Below are positions 1 to 6,169 of a stretch of DNA of 21,827 bases, one piece after another. The position numbers and the translations under genes are program-made. Position 1 is the first letter of the stretch. Each line of letters begins with the position of its first letter. Under the pieces are notes generated by a model, which was not told the origin of the DNA, ran no database searches, and saw nothing but the letters and a program-made list of their open reading frames with translations. This stretch comes from JBGRQB01 sp041725875 (lineage in GTDB: Bacteria > Bacteroidota > Ignavibacteria > Ignavibacteriales > Melioribacteraceae), in contig JBGRQB010000059.1 of NCBI GenBank assembly GCA_041725875.1, positions 1 to 21,827 on the forward strand, given 5' to 3'.

Positions 1-213
1 CTTAATCCAATTCTTATGACCGCAATAACTGCTGCTCTTGCATTAATTCCGCTGGCACTTGGTTACGGTGAGCCCGGTAAAGAGATAGAATCTCCTATGG
101 CAATTGTGATTTTAGGCGGATTAATAACTTCCACAGCACTTAATATGATTATCCTTCCAAGTTTGTTTTACAAATTTGGCGATAATAAAGAAACTTCTTC
201 CATAGTAAATTAG
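1..213 (+). CDS. RND efflux pump permease, C-terminal fragment
   Basis: This is the 3' end of a gene that begins upstream of the window. The open frame runs from base 1 to a TAG at 211-213, giving about 70 residues. They match the last transmembrane part of RND inner-membrane proton/substrate antiporters: a NPILMT start, a helix with LALIPLALGYGEPGKEI, then the conserved GGLITSTALN and ILPSLFYKFG helix end. GKEI followed by SPMAIVILGG is typical of the heavy-metal efflux (CzcA/CusA) branch, although so short a piece cannot fix the substrate. The ATG at 16 is internal, not a start. A hairpin at 231-252 follows the stop. The next genes are a BlaI/M56 regulatory pair, which may or may not control this pump. 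Confidence 0.85.
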   Translation, partial: LNPILMTAITAALALIPLALGYGEPGKEIESPMAIVILGGLITSTALNMIILPSLFYKFGDNKETSSIVN

Positions 214-230
214 TTGTTATCAACTATTAT

Positions 231-252
231 CCCTTCTGGTAAAACAGAAGGG
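231..252 (+). terminator. hairpin after the RND pump gene
   Basis: CCCTTCTG (231-238) pairs perfectly with CAGAAGGG (245-252) around a 6-nt loop. There is no clean T tract after it (GTTCATT), so termination strength is uncertain. Its position 18 nt after the stop codon is what a terminator would have. Confidence 0.45.
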
Positions 253-282
253 GTTCATTAAAAAGGGTAAAAAAATGCCCCT

Positions 283-318
283 AACTATTTTTATAGTTGA
301 ATAACTATAAAAATAGTT
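283..318. promoter_or_regulatory. tandem dyad operator, probable BlaI site
   Basis: Two 16-bp blocks, 283-298 (AACTATTTTTATAGTT) and 303-318 (AACTATAAAAATAGTT), are perfect reverse complements separated by GAAT. Each block is itself a dyad of AACTAT and ATAGTT half-sites around 4 nt. BlaI/MecI/CopY repressors bind short dyads as dimers and autoregulate, and the next gene encodes such a repressor. The double site covers the spacer of the promoter called at 297-327. That BlaI is the binder is inference. Confidence 0.7.
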
Positions 319-327
319 GTACCTTTG
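297..327 (+). promoter_or_regulatory. blaI promoter (TTG-N20-TACCTTTG)
   Basis: TTG at 297-299, then 20 nt, then TACCTTTG at 320-327 match the Bacteroidota -33/-7 pattern (TTTG or TTG, about 19-20 nt, TAnnTTTG). A start site near 333 would leave a roughly 20-nt leader holding the ribosome binding site. The right-hand operator block fills the spacer, so a bound repressor would exclude polymerase. Confidence 0.5.
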
Positions 328-353
328 AACAGAACTTAAACAGGAGTATGTTG

Positions 354-725
354 ATGACAAAAAAACTTACCATTAAAGAAGAAGAAATAATGCAGGTTTT
401 ATGGCAGCTTGAAAAAGCTTTTGTAAAAGAGATAGTTGAATTATTGCCGGAACCCAAACCTCATTATAACACTGTTTCCACAACAATCAGGAAAATGGAA
501 ACAAAAGGATTTATAGGTCACGAAGCATTTGGAAGTACTCACAGATATTATCCTCTTATCAGCAAAGAGGAATATAGAAAGACCTACGTAACAAATACAA
601 TTCAGAAATACTTTGAAAATTCTTACAAAAATGTGGTTTCATTTTTTGCAAAAGAAGAAAAAATAAGTGTTGATGAATTAAAAGAGATAATTGAGATAAT
701 AGAAAAAAGAGAGAAGAAAGATTAA
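354..725 (+). CDS. BlaI/MecI/CopY-family transcriptional repressor
   Basis: A 123-aa winged-helix repressor. The N-terminal part (KLTIKEEEIMQVLW, about residues 4-17) and the recognition region (YNTVSTTIRKMETKGFIG, about residues 39-56) are hallmarks of the Penicillinase_R (BlaI) family. The C-terminal helices (about 75-120) form the dimer and hold the protease-cut region in family members. The open frame extends back to a TTG at 297, but CAGGAG at 341-346 sits 7 nt before the ATG at 354, so that ATG is the likely start. It is followed after 2 nt by an M56 protease sensor gene, the classic repressor/antirepressor pairing. It probably represses its own operon through the tandem dyad at 283-318. 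CopY-type metal repressors are in the same family, so a beta-lactam role should not be assumed. Confidence 0.9.
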   Translation: MTKKLTIKEEEIMQVLWQLEKAFVKEIVELLPEPKPHYNTVSTTIRKMETKGFIGHEAFGSTHRYYPLISKEEYRKTYVTNTIQKYFENSYKNVVSFFAKEEKISVDELKEIIEIIEKREKKD

Positions 726-727
726 TT

Positions 728-1741
728 ATGGAATATTTATTAAAAGCCAGCGGAATTGTAACAATATTGTTTATCAGTTACTATTTGTTTTTACGAAAAG
801 AAACCTTTTTCAAATCAATAAGAGTTTACTTTTTGATCGGTATGGCTTTAACATTAATAATACCATTAATAAAAATTCCTGTTAATTCCGAAATATTAAA
901 TCCGTTGAATAATTTCAACACAGCAGAGAACAGCGAAACAGCTTTATTATCACTTGAAAACATTTTGGCAATACTTCCTTATCTCTATTGGAGCGGAGTT
1001 GCTGTTTTTACAGGTTTGTTTATAATCCAGATGTTTTCATTATCCAGATTACTGGAAAACAATGTGGTAAGAAAAGAGGGAAAAGTATTTTTTGTTGAAA
1101 TAGATAAAGATATATCACCCTTTTCATTTTTTAATTTTGTGGTTTACAACAAAAATAATTTTTCCGAAGAAGAACTGAAAAATATTCTTACGCACGAAAA
1201 AGCGCATGTCAATCAGCTTCATTCTGTAGATACAATGTTAACGCAGTTTATGCAAATTATACTTTGGTTCAACCCGTTTGTGTGGTTGTTCAAAAAAGCG
1301 GTTGATCAAAATCTGGAGTTTTTAGCTGATGCAGATGCTGTTGACAGGGTGAATTGTAATAAATCTTTTCAGCTGACTTTACTTAAAACAACTCAGGTAG
1401 ATTTTTGCAATGCAGTTACCAATAATTTTTATAATAAGCTTATAAAAAGAAGAATAGAGTTTTTGAATTCAAAACGCTCTGCGCCGCTTAGTCAGTTAAA
1501 ATATCTTGCAATTGTTCCGTTTCTTGCTGTCTTTATCTATCTGTTTAATATTACAGCAATTTCAGCAGAAGAAAATATTTCCGGTGAGCATTTTGAGGAA
1601 AGATCAAATGAACATACAAATACAATGATTGAAAAAGAATCTGAAGAACATATAAATAACAATAAAGAAAACAGAGAAGAACATTACTTAAAAGAAAACC
1701 AAAACAGCGAACATAGCAGTTCTGATAAAGAACACAACTAA
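728..1741 (+). CDS. M56 (BlaR1/MecR1-type) membrane metalloprotease sensor with Glu-His-rich tail
   Basis: A 337-aa integral membrane protein. Hydrophobic segments lie near residues 5-22, 35-50 and 80-105. The cytoplasmic protease domain has the zinc motif HEKAH (156-160) and a downstream Glu (E197, in NLEFLADAD), as expected for peptidase family M56, whose members cut or inactivate BlaI-type repressors. A last transmembrane helix near 258-278 is followed by a tail (about 280-337) that should lie outside the cytoplasm. The tail is not a penicillin-binding sensor domain. It is a polar stretch with six Glu-His pairs (GEH, NEH, EEH, EEH, SEH, KEH). The secreted protein encoded next ends in a very similar Glu-His-rich tail. 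Inference: the tail senses metal ions or a partner protein. The gene starts 2 nt after blaI, so the two are co-transcribed. Confidence 0.88.
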   Translation: MEYLLKASGIVTILFISYYLFLRKETFFKSIRVYFLIGMALTLIIPLIKIPVNSEILNPLNNFNTAENSETALLSLENILAILPYLYWSGVAVFTGLFIIQMFSLSRLLENNVVRKEGKVFFVEIDKDISPFSFFNFVVYNKNNFSEEELKNILTHEKAHVNQLHSVDTMLTQFMQIILWFNPFVWLFKKAVDQNLEFLADADAVDRVNCNKSFQLTLLKTTQVDFCNAVTNNFYNKLIKRRIEFLNSKRSAPLSQLKYLAIVPFLAVFIYLFNITAISAEENISGEHFEERSNEHTNTMIEKESEEHINNNKENREEHYLKENQNSEHSSSDKEHN

Positions 1742-1758
1742 AGAAAATTGAATTTTAA

Positions 1759-1781
1759 GATTTACGAAACATTTGTAAATC
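1759..1781 (+). other. small hairpin between the sensor gene and the secreted-protein gene
   Basis: GATTTAC (1759-1765) pairs with GTAAATC (1775-1781) around a 9-nt loop. No T tract follows, so this may only weaken transcription or stabilise mRNA ends. Confidence 0.3.
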
Positions 1782-1794
1782 CATATAGATAAAC

Positions 1795-1809
1795 AATCAA
1801 TTATTCTAA
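1795..1809 (+). repeat. conserved upstream element, copy 1
   Basis: AATCAATTATTCTAA ends 21 nt before the ATG at 1831. A copy with one mismatch lies the same distance before the paralogous gene at 2437. It could be a promoter part, an operator or a remnant of the duplication. Confidence 0.5.
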
Positions 1810-1830
1810 AACAAAACTAAAGGAGTATTT

Positions 1831-2286
1831 ATGAAATTAGTTAGAATACTTATGGTATTGACTATGGTTTCTATGGCATCGCTCATCTTTGCTCAGGAAG
1901 GTGAAGAAAGAGGAGCAAAAATGAAAGTTAACGATAAGTTTGATGAGTACAGAAAAGGTGTAAGACTTATCCTTTCTTACGACAAAGCTTCATCATCTTT
2001 CAAAGGAACCGTAGAAAATGTAACTAAAAAGATGATCAAAAAAGTACGTGTTGAAATCCATCTTTCTAATGGTCTTGAACTCGGCCCCACAGTTCCTGTA
2101 AATCTGAAAGCAGGAAAAAAAGCTGAAGTAAAATTACCAGCCGAAGGTGAGTCATTTATCTGGTGGAAAGCTCACGCCGAAGCAGGTGAAGGAAGCGAAC
2201 ACAGTGGAGAAAAAGGAGAGCACAGAGAAAAACGTGGTGAGCACGGAAGCAAAAAAAGATCACATAATGAAAAAGGAGAGCACTAA
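1831..2286 (+). CDS. secreted single-domain protein with Glu-His-rich tail
   Basis: A 151-aa protein. Residues 1-21 look like a Sec signal peptide, probably cut after IFA before QEGEE. Residues about 42-110 form a small beta-rich domain with GVRLILSY, FKGTVENVT and KVRVEIHLSNG, which looks like the FxLYD/CARDB-type interaction folds found in exported proteins; I do not know a named family for it. The C-terminal 40 residues carry KAH, SEH, GEH, GEH, RSH and GEH, a likely metal-binding tail that echoes the tail of the M56 sensor upstream. AGGAG at 1821-1825 precedes the ATG. The next gene is a lipoprotein paralog that keeps the domain but lacks the tail. Function unknown; a periplasmic metal-binding or sensing role is inference. 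Confidence 0.8.
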   Translation: MKLVRILMVLTMVSMASLIFAQEGEERGAKMKVNDKFDEYRKGVRLILSYDKASSSFKGTVENVTKKMIKKVRVEIHLSNGLELGPTVPVNLKAGKKAEVKLPAEGESFIWWKAHAEAGEGSEHSGEKGEHREKRGEHGSKKRSHNEKGEH

Positions 2287-2313
2287 GACTTAGACAAATA
2301 ACTTAACACTATT

Positions 2314-2340
2314 CAAAGCCTTGCCGGCAGCTTTGGTTTT
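2314..2340 (+). terminator. possible terminator after the Glu-His-tail protein gene
   Basis: CAAAGC (2314-2319) pairs with GCTTTG (2330-2335), followed by GTTTT. The loop holds the self-complementary TGCCGGCA. A modest hairpin, perhaps an attenuator between the two paralogous genes. Confidence 0.4.
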
Positions 2341-2401
2341 GTCTGAATAACTCCAAAAATTGTTACAGAGAATAACTAACAGAGTTAACGCTCTTAATAA
2401 T

Positions 2402-2416
2402 AATCAATTGTTCTAA
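2402..2416 (+). repeat. conserved upstream element, copy 2
   Basis: AATCAATTGTTCTAA differs at one base from the element at 1795-1809 and ends 20 nt before the ATG at 2437, nearly the same place as copy 1 relative to its gene. Confidence 0.5.
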
Positions 2417-2436
2417 CTAAATATCAAGGAGATATT

Positions 2437-2895
2437 ATGCAAAAGTCAAAATTATTTATGGCAATGCTTATGAGTATTATTTTAATGGTAGCCACAGCTT
2501 GTTCAAGTAACCCGGTTGGCGGCGAAGGCGCTGAAGGACCCGAAGGCGGGGGCGGCGGTGAAACCGGAAATGAATCAGGAACAATGTGGAACGCAACTGA
2601 CACGGCTGATGAAATAGTAAATGGTGTCAGACTAATCTTATCTTACAACTCATCTACCCAGGCTTTTGAAGGAACACTGGAAAATTTAAACACAACAACT
2701 GCACCGCAGGTTAGAGTGGAAGTACATGTGTTTGATGCAGCAGGCAACAGTAAAGAGTACGGACCAACAACACCAAAAGATATGGCTCCAAAAGAGAAAC
2801 GAAATGTGAGTCTGCCAGTACCGGGAGCAGGAAATTTTGTGAAATTTAATATGCATCCTGAAGTTGGCTCAGGAAACGGGGGAGCCGGCAGTTAA
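2437..2895 (+). CDS. lipoprotein paralog of the preceding secreted protein
   Basis: A 152-aa protein with a lipoprotein signal (hydrophobic residues 6-21, then VATACSS with Cys22 as the likely lipidated residue). A low-complexity Gly/Glu linker (about 28-48) follows, written in GC-rich codons unlike the neighbours. Residues about 62-140 repeat the domain of the previous gene product: GVRLILSY, FEGTLENL, QVRVEVHVFD, YGPTTPKDMAP. The Glu-His tail is absent. AAGGAG (2426-2431) precedes the ATG. It looks like a tandem duplication in which one copy became membrane-anchored and the other secreted. Role unknown; by context it is part of the BlaI/M56-controlled set. Confidence 0.8.
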   Translation: MQKSKLFMAMLMSIILMVATACSSNPVGGEGAEGPEGGGGGETGNESGTMWNATDTADEIVNGVRLILSYNSSTQAFEGTLENLNTTTAPQVRVEVHVFDAAGNSKEYGPTTPKDMAPKEKRNVSLPVPGAGNFVKFNMHPEVGSGNGGAGS

Positions 2896-2955
2896 TTTTT
2901 TGACATCCGGTCGAATGGCAAATGCCCTCATTGCTATTCCGATTAGTGAATAAGT

Positions 2956-3000
2956 AAGCAGATTCCTTTGTTTTGAAAACAGGGGAGTCTGCTTTTTTAT
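2956..3000 (+). terminator. strong intrinsic terminator
   Basis: AAGCAGATTCC (2956-2966) pairs with GGAGTCTGCTT (2984-2994) with one G-T wobble, and the inner TGTTTT/AAAACA extends the stem. TTTTAT follows directly. This closes the BlaI/M56/paralog unit. Confidence 0.85.
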
Positions 3001-3018
3001 TAAATTTAAATAAAATCC

Positions 3019-3049
3019 TTGACAATATAATCCACGTAATATATATTTG
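3019..3049 (+). promoter_or_regulatory. promoter of the Cys-rich peptide / GST-like / flavodoxin unit
   Basis: TTGACA at 3019-3024, 17 nt, then TATATT at 3042-3047, a near-perfect sigma70-type promoter. It also reads as TTG-N20-TATATTTG, the Bacteroidota form, with the same spacing as the blaI promoter. ATCCACG in the spacer (3030-3036) is the reverse complement of CGTGGAT at 3132-3138 in the leader. The start site should be near 3055, giving a leader of about 120 nt. Confidence 0.65.
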
Positions 3050-3065
3050 AGTTGTGAAAATAATT

Positions 3066-3129
3066 TACCCTGTTTTATTTCTACACCTCAAGGGGAATAA
3101 GTTCAGGGTATTTATTTTCAATAAAATAA
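3066..3129 (+). promoter_or_regulatory. structured mRNA leader before the Cys-rich peptide
   Basis: Two hairpins lie back to back: TACCCTG (3066-3072) with CAGGGTA (3104-3110), and TTATTTT (3112-3118) with AAAATAA (3123-3129) around CAAT. The 31-nt loop of the first contains CCTCAAGGGG, which can fold locally. I do not recognise a known riboswitch class. It may be a protein- or ligand-responsive leader, or just mRNA structure. Confidence 0.35.
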
Positions 3130-3176
3130 TCCGTGGATATAATTAACGCGGAAAATAAAAACAACGAGGAACTGAG

Positions 3177-3335
3177 ATGAAAGAGAAGAGAAAATTACCT
3201 GCAAAATGTGTTAATCTTAAAGCCGCTTATTTGCCGGCAACAAAGTGGTGGTGCAGCTTTTGCGGACCCACAGGCGGAAATGTCTGTTATGCAGTCTGCT
3301 TAATGATTGGCAAAACAGAAGAGAGTAAAAAATAA
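3177..3335 (+). CDS. 52-aa Cys-rich peptide, unknown family
   Basis: A short ORF from ATG at 3177 to TAA at 3333-3335, with GAGGA 6-10 nt upstream and a strong promoter and leader before it. The product has a basic start (MKEKRKLPAKC) and a C-terminal half with WWCSFC, GPTGGN and CYAVC: Cys at 11, 26, 29, 37 and 41, i.e. CX2C-X7-CX3C. That pattern could hold zinc or an iron-sulfur cluster, form disulfides, or be a RiPP precursor core after a short leader; no modification enzyme is visible nearby. It has no clear signal peptide. The GST-like gene starts 15 nt later, so translation may be coupled. I do not recognise the family. Confidence 0.65.
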   Translation: MKEKRKLPAKCVNLKAAYLPATKWWCSFCGPTGGNVCYAVCLMIGKTEESKK

Positions 3336-3350
3336 TATTTGGAAATGATG

Positions 3351-4403
3351 ATGAAAAAAAGATATATAATATTGATTACCCTTATACTGTTGATGATCAT
3401 ACCGGTTATCGCTTTTTATTGCAGTGATGATTCAATTATTGTAAATCCGCTGCCCGAAGATATTAGCAAATCTAAAACGATTATTTTACATCACACGTCG
3501 TCTTCACCTTATGCACAAAAAATTAAGCTTTTATTGGGTTATACAGAAACTAAATGGTTATCGGTGATCGCTCCTCCTGGAACGCCCAGACCAGTGCAAG
3601 AATTACTTGCAGACGGATACAGCAGAAGAATTCCAATAATGCAGATTGGTGCTGATATATTTTGTGACACAGATATAATCACAAATGAACTTGCAGAAAT
3701 TACAGAGAAAAGGGAACTGGGAAGAATTTATTCAACATTTGAAATTGATGCTTTTGTTGGAAGAGCAGAAACCGATGCTTTCCAGTTTATGCTGAACTCA
3801 ATTTCCAAATGGAAACTGGTAAAAGGATATTTCAATAATTTATCTTTCAGGAAGTTTGTCTTGTTTATCGTTGACAGAAGCACTGCTCTTTCCGGAGAAC
3901 AAACACAAAAATATTCACCTGAAGAAGCACAAAATCTTGTGTCTGAATATTTTATCGACCTCAATAAAAAATTGAAAACAAACCAATTTCTGTTTACTCA
4001 GGATAAACCCACAATCGCTGATTTTTCAGCATTCCATATGATGTGGTACAAAGAGAGTCTGAACGATTTATCTATTCCCGATAATTTACAAAGCCTCAAA
4101 AAATGGTATAAAAAAATGAAGAGTTTCGGAAACGGTTTCAGATATGAAATTTATCCGGAAGATGCTGTTGAAATTGCAAAATTGAATTCACCAAGAGTAA
4201 TACCCGACAGCATGAAAGTTTCTCCAAATATCGGAATGGAGATAAGCCTGAAACCAACTGATGTAGTTGGTGAGTTAACTCCGCCGGTTACCGGAATTTT
4301 GGTAGGTGAAAATAAATATAAATATATAATCAAAAGAGAGACTGTAGAGACAGGAATTATCCATATTCATTTTCCTAAAAAAGCTTACGGAGCTTGTTTA
4401 TAA
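3351..4403 (+). CDS. membrane-anchored glutathione S-transferase-like protein
   Basis: A 350-aa protein. One hydrophobic helix (about residues 4-23) precedes the enzyme part, probably a membrane anchor; the Cys24 context (AFYC) is not a good lipobox. Residues about 43-120 match the thioredoxin-like GST N-domain: ILHHTSSSPYAQKIKL, then YSRRIPIMQIGADIFCDT. Residues about 135-255 look like the helical C-domain with PTIADFSAFH. A final domain (about 280-350) ends in IIHIHFPKKAY, an extension I recall from soluble proteobacterial GST relatives. The frame opens at TTG 3339 and has ATGs at 3345, 3348 and 3351; GGA at 3341-3343 best fits 3351. Substrate unknown; whether the host makes glutathione is unclear. 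The next gene's frame opens one base after the stop. Confidence 0.75.
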   Translation: MKKRYIILITLILLMIIPVIAFYCSDDSIIVNPLPEDISKSKTIILHHTSSSPYAQKIKLLLGYTETKWLSVIAPPGTPRPVQELLADGYSRRIPIMQIGADIFCDTDIITNELAEITEKRELGRIYSTFEIDAFVGRAETDAFQFMLNSISKWKLVKGYFNNLSFRKFVLFIVDRSTALSGEQTQKYSPEEAQNLVSEYFIDLNKKLKTNQFLFTQDKPTIADFSAFHMMWYKESLNDLSIPDNLQSLKKWYKKMKSFGNGFRYEIYPEDAVEIAKLNSPRVIPDSMKVSPNIGMEISLKPTDVVGELTPPVTGILVGENKYKYIIKRETVETGIIHIHFPKKAYGACL

Positions 4404-4439
4404 ATGAAGAGTATTAATAAAATATTGTCAGGAAAAACT

Positions 4440-5261
4440 ATGAAAGTACATCTGATCTATTTTAGTCCGGGCGGAACAACAAAGAAGACTGTCCAAAAAA
4501 TTGCCGAAGGCGTAGATGCTTCCGAGATAATAGAATACGACATGCTGAAAAAAGAGAATCGCAGAAAAAAATATGAGTTTGGAAAAGATGATCTTGTGAT
4601 TATGGGAATGATGACCTGCACACAATTGTTCGGGGCTCCCGCAGAAATTTTTGAAGCTGTTCAGGGAAATGGAACTCCGTTTGTCGGAGTGGTAATGTAT
4701 GGCAACGGTTTTTATGCAAACTCTCTCAAGTTAATGAAAAGGGAGATGGAGCAAAAAAACTTCAAGATGATTGCTGCGGCAGCTTTTATCGGACAAATGA
4801 CATACGGTACAAATGTTGGTAAAAATAGACCAGATGAAAAGGATCAGGAATTGCAGGTGAAATTTGGAAAACATATTTCTGAAAAAATAACTGTGAGAAA
4901 TGACTACAGTTTTAATCACAAACTGAAAATTGACTGGCCGAACAATGATGTTTTTAACACTGTAAAAAGTGCGTTGTTTATGATGATGCCTCAAAGTCTG
5001 ATAAAGGTTCCGGCTCCGTTTAACAATCTTGAATTCACTGATAACTGCGTAACCTGCGGAAAATGTGAAAGCAATTGTCCAATGGAAGCAATTGATCTTA
5101 CAAAAAAAATATCAAACTCAAAAAAATGTATCGGCTGTCTGGCCTGTGTTAATAACTGCTCACGCGAAGGAATTGTTTACACAAATTCATTTATGAAAAA
5201 AGCTGCTGAATATTGTGAAAAAAACTGGACAGAAAGAAGAGAACCGGAATTATTTTTCTGA
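4440..5261 (+). CDS. flavodoxin-ferredoxin fusion (EFR1-type), copy A
   Basis: A 273-aa soluble redox protein. Residues 1-150 form a flavodoxin-like domain with the FMN phosphate loop YFSPGGTTKKT and MMTCTQLFGAP. The C-terminal part has two [4Fe-4S] motifs: CVTCGKCESNCP (Cys203, 206, 209, 213) and CIGCLACVNNC (Cys230, 233, 236, 240). Such fusions pass electrons between iron-sulfur clusters and FMN; partners are unknown. The frame can start at 4404, but AGGA at 4430-4433 and the paralog's start (MKVHLIYFSPGG) favour ATG 4440. A close paralog follows 32 nt downstream. The tandem pair, next to a GST-like protein and MarR regulators, suggests a redox or detoxification role. Confidence 0.88.
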   Translation: MKVHLIYFSPGGTTKKTVQKIAEGVDASEIIEYDMLKKENRRKKYEFGKDDLVIMGMMTCTQLFGAPAEIFEAVQGNGTPFVGVVMYGNGFYANSLKLMKREMEQKNFKMIAAAAFIGQMTYGTNVGKNRPDEKDQELQVKFGKHISEKITVRNDYSFNHKLKIDWPNNDVFNTVKSALFMMMPQSLIKVPAPFNNLEFTDNCVTCGKCESNCPMEAIDLTKKISNSKKCIGCLACVNNCSREGIVYTNSFMKKAAEYCEKNWTERREPELFF

Positions 5262-5293
5262 GAAAATGGTTGTAATTAAGTATAGAGGAAAAA

Positions 5294-6127
5294 ATGAAAG
5301 TACATTTAATTTATTTTAGTCCCGGCGGTTCAACAAAAAAAACCGTTAAAAACATCGCCAAAGGGTTACTTGCAAAAAACGATCTGGAAGTTGTTGAAAT
5401 AGATATGCTGAAAAAAGAGAATCGCGAGAAAAAATATGAATTCGGAAAAGATGATCTTGTGATTTTGGGAATGATGACAGCAACCAAGTTATACGGCGTT
5501 CCAAATGAAGTGATTGGCGCACTTAACGGCAACAATACTCCTTTTGTAGGAGTAGTAACCTGCGGAAACGGATATTATGGCAAATCTCTTATCACAATGA
5601 AAAAAGGAATGGAGAAACAGGGATTTAACTTTGTTGCCGGCGGCGGATTTATTGGTCAATACTCATTTACAAATGAAATAGCAACAAACAGACCAGATGA
5701 AAAAGATGCAAAGATACAGTATGATTTTGGCTATGAGATTTATCGGAAAGTAATTGAAAATAACAATATGAATTTTGATGCCAAATTAAAAATTGACTGG
5801 CCGGATGAAGGCACTTTTTCAACTGTAAAATGTGCTTTGATTTCTGCAATTCCCGGACTCGGATTTAAACTTCCAAAATCGTGGAATGAACTTGGTGTTT
5901 CCGATGAATGTACAAAGTGTCAGAAATGTGTGAGAAATTGCCCTGTTGAAGCTTTGTCTTTGCAAGATAAAATTACTCAGGACAGAGACAAATGTATCGG
6001 TTGTCAGGCGTGTGTTATTAATTGTCCGCAAAAAGCGATAAAGCCTGTCAGTCCGAAATTAATAAAATCAGTTGCAGATGTGGTTAAGTACAGAGACAAA
6101 AGAAAAGAACCGGAAGTTTTTATCTAA
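5294..6127 (+). CDS. flavodoxin-ferredoxin fusion (EFR1-type), copy B
   Basis: A 277-aa paralog of the gene before it, with the same layout: flavodoxin-like domain starting MKVHLIYFSPGGSTKKT, then CTKCQKCVRNCP (Cys206, 209, 212, 216) and CIGCQACVINCP (Cys234, 237, 240, 244). Both cluster motifs are complete, and the second one here has the usual Pro that copy A lacks. AGAGGA (5283-5288) precedes the ATG. The stretch around MLKKENREKKYEFGKDDLV is nearly identical in DNA between the copies, more so than the flanks. It lies in the same operon, 42 nt before a MarR gene. Two copies may serve different partners or form a pair. Confidence 0.88.
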   Translation: MKVHLIYFSPGGSTKKTVKNIAKGLLAKNDLEVVEIDMLKKENREKKYEFGKDDLVILGMMTATKLYGVPNEVIGALNGNNTPFVGVVTCGNGYYGKSLITMKKGMEKQGFNFVAGGGFIGQYSFTNEIATNRPDEKDAKIQYDFGYEIYRKVIENNNMNFDAKLKIDWPDEGTFSTVKCALISAIPGLGFKLPKSWNELGVSDECTKCQKCVRNCPVEALSLQDKITQDRDKCIGCQACVINCPQKAIKPVSPKLIKSVADVVKYRDKRKEPEVFI

Positions 6128-6169
6128 AGGATGAATGGATGTTTTTAATTGCAGTTAAGGCAAAATACT

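Noticed and set aside
297..353. Longer blaI start at TTG 297
   Set aside because: It would place the start inside the operator and upstream of the -7 box; AGGAG at 342-346 fits ATG 354.
728..1741. Beta-lactam resistance sensor (BlaR1 proper)
   Set aside because: No penicillin-binding sensor domain, and no beta-lactamase gene nearby.
2896..2955. Short frame MANALIAIPISE before the terminator
   Set aside because: Twelve codons, no ribosome binding site, no sign of coding.
3177..3335. Lanthipeptide or other named RiPP precursor
   Set aside because: No known modification enzyme, protease or exporter gene next to it; kept as unknown Cys-rich peptide.
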